NCBI RefSeq assembly: GCF_040529185.1
Contig: NZ_CP159510.1
Coordinates: forward strand, 372,001 to 436,000
DNA: 64,000 nucleotides
DNA from: Sporolactobacillus sp. Y61
GTDB taxonomy: Bacteria > Bacillota > Bacilli > Bacillales > Sporolactobacillaceae
Reading direction: 5' to 3'
Shown here: one piece after another, positions 62,813 to 64,000 of the stretch
Numbering within the stretch: the stretch's first letter is position 1
Layout: the number at the start of each line of letters is the position of its first letter
The notes under the pieces: generated by a model
What the model was told of the DNA's origin: nothing
The model's database searches: none
The model's input: only the letters and a program-made list of their open reading frames with translations
Position numbers and translations under genes: made by a program

Positions 62813-63747
62813 TGGCTCCCCTCCTTGCTCTGCTTAATTCGCGGATCAAGCCAGCCGTAGGCGAGATCGACGAGAAAGAGCATAAAGATCAAAAGGGCGC
62901 TGTAGAACATCGTCGTTCCCATAATGACGGGGTAGTCTCTGGAATTGATGCTGTCAACAAAGTATTTGCCCATACCGGGGATAGCAAAAATTTTCTCAAT
63001 GACAAATGTGCCGGTCAAAATGCTTGCCGCCAGGGTGCCAAGCACCGTTACCGCGGGTAGCAGCGCATTTTTCAACGCATGCTTCGTTACGATAATAAAC
63101 GGCGGCAGCCCTTTAGCACGGGCGGTCCGAATATAATCCTGAGTCAGCACTTCAAGCATGCTGGACCGGATCAGCCGCGCAATGATTGCCATCGGACCGG
63201 TCGCAAGCGCGATAATCGGCATAATCATGTACGAGAACCCCTGCCATGTGCCGGCCGGAAGCAAATGAAGATTCACGGCAAATTCCTGGATCAGCAGTGT
63301 GGCCAGAACAAAATTTGGAATTGAAATGCCCAGAACAGCCAGGGTCATGGCCAGATAATCAATCAGGCCATTATGCTTTAATGCGGCAAAAATACCGAGA
63401 ATAACCCCTGATATCACGGCGACGGCAAGCGACCACATGCCCAGCTCAAATGAAACCGGAAACCCTCGTCCAAGCAAATCATTCACGGTTTGCGCAGGCT
63501 GTTTGATCGACGGACCATATGTAAATGTTGCAATGGACTTAAGATAGATGAGATACTGAACCGGGAGCGGCTGATCAATATGATAATGCGCTTCAAGATT
63601 TTTTACTGCAGCATCACTCAATACCTTTCCGTTTATGTTATTAAAGGGTGACCCCGGGATCGCATGCATGAGCAGAAAGGTCAATGTCGCAATGACCCAT
63701 AAAGTTAAGAGCATGGCAAAAAATCTTTTCAAGACAAAGCGCAGCAT
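62809..63747 (-). CDS. oppB: Oligopeptide ABC transporter permease
   Basis: This 312-residue permease starts at ATG 63747 with AAGGG nine bases upstream; the ATG at 63756 touches that site and is rejected. It begins LRFVLKRFFAMLLTLWVIA, has a large extracytoplasmic loop at residues 28-95, and the EAA loop YIRTARAKGLPPFIIVTKHA near 210. It is the first gene of opp in the order B-C-D-A-F. Confidence 0.92.
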   Translation of the reverse strand: MLRFVLKRFFAMLLTLWVIATLTFLLMHAIPGSPFNNINGKVLSDAAVKNLEAHYHIDQPLPVQYLIYLKSIATFTYGPSIKQPAQTVNDLLGRGFPVSFELGMWSLAVAVISGVILGIFAALKHNGLIDYLAMTLAVLGISIPNFVLATLLIQEFAVNLHLLPAGTWQGFSYMIMPIIALATGPMAIIARLIRSSMLEVLTQDYIRTARAKGLPPFIIVTKHALKNALLPAVTVLGTLAASILTGTFVIEKIFAIPGMGKYFVDSINSRDYPVIMGTTMFYSALLIFMLFLVDLAYGWLDPRIKQSKEGSQ

Positions 63748-63821
63748 AAGAACCATCCCTTATTTTCTACTCGAATGAATGTTGAAGAAAAGCATTTTCA
63801 GGCGTTCGTTATGTACAAAAC

Positions 63822-63843
63822 CCAGCTCAGTAAAAGGAGCTGG
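63822..63843 (-). terminator. Attenuator-like hairpin in the opp leader
   Basis: CCAGCTC and GAGCTGG form a 7-bp stem with an 8-base loop; on the minus strand it is followed by GTTTTGT. It lies in the roughly 180-base leader between the promoter and oppB. Confidence 0.4.
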
Positions 63844-63940
63844 ATTGAATACAGGATATCAGATCAATACGAATGACTTCAGGGGCCTGCTACAAGCTGG
63901 CGGGGAAATATGAAATCGCTAACATATTAAGTATAAAACT

Positions 63941-63969
63941 ATTATATCCATAATAAATATACTTGTCAA
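63941..63969 (-). promoter_or_regulatory. Consensus sigma-A promoter of the opp operon
   Basis: TTGACA (63964-63969) and TATAAT (63941-63946) match the consensus at every base with a 17-base spacer on the minus strand. It would start transcription about 190 bases before oppB. Confidence 0.85.
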
Positions 63970-64000
63970 TAATTAAAAAATTTTATTAATTTTCTGTTTA

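Overview
The window reads as chromosomal DNA of a spore-forming, low-to-mid GC Gram-positive bacterium of the Bacillales. The signs are strong AGGAGG-type ribosome binding sites, TTG and GTG starts, a SAM-I (S-box) leader on a met transporter, a GerW-like sporulation protein, a sigma-K-like promoter, and B. subtilis-type gene families (nupNOPQ-like, niaP, YwaF, YodB/CatR, MetNPQ). A Sporolactobacillus-like relative fits my impression, but the genus cannot be fixed from sequence alone. No phage, CRISPR array, rRNA or complete insertion sequence was seen.

Layout. 0-9 kb: an XRE regulator with a partial membrane protein, the S-box-controlled metQNI operon, glycerol dehydrogenase, and a phosphonate-type ABC transporter. 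9-17 kb: galE, a polyphosphate pair (ppx, ppk2) with a flavin reductase, the conserved unknown pair UPF0210/UPF0237, tRNA-Gly(CCC), a histidine phosphatase, and a TetR regulator divergent from a membrane protein with a clear operator. 17-24.5 kb: a nucleoside-type ABC transporter, Lin0512, GerW-like and MazG-like proteins. 24.5-32 kb: niaP with a candidate NiaR site, a YwaF-like protein, two related DHA2 drug-efflux-type MFS pumps around an Rrf2 regulator and an unknown partner, and YbaK. 32-39 kb: a ParB-like protein, a probable spore-coat-type proline-rich protein, a PhoX-like phosphatase, EcsC, and an M6 (InhA-like) secreted protease. 39-51 kb: an amino-acid ABC transporter, nitroreductase with a YodB-type regulator, DUF1801, an E. 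coli-type ferrochelatase, an M16 peptidase, a three-gene ECF transporter, and lemA-htpX. 52-64 kb: CapA-like protein, MHS-type MFS, a decayed stretch (GNAT, small ribbon-helix-helix gene, truncated HAD gene, AraC-domain remnant), and an opp oligopeptide transporter.

Three things run across genes. First, two families of short interspersed non-coding repeats sit in intergenic DNA: three copies of a family with GCGGAATTTTTCCG-like cores and four copies of a family with two hairpins and a conserved 3' end. Second, eight otherwise normal genes between 21 and 45 kb are each broken by missing single bases, most within homopolymer runs, which points to sequencing error more than to decay. Third, several ABC operons place a terminator-like hairpin right after the binding-protein gene, which would give binding protein in excess of the membrane parts.

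The content is transport-heavy: methionine, phosphonate/phosphite, nucleoside, niacin, amino acid, peptide and one ECF substrate. With galE, gldA, polyphosphate enzymes and a PhoX-like phosphatase, it suggests a soil or plant-matter fermenter. That ecological reading is inference.
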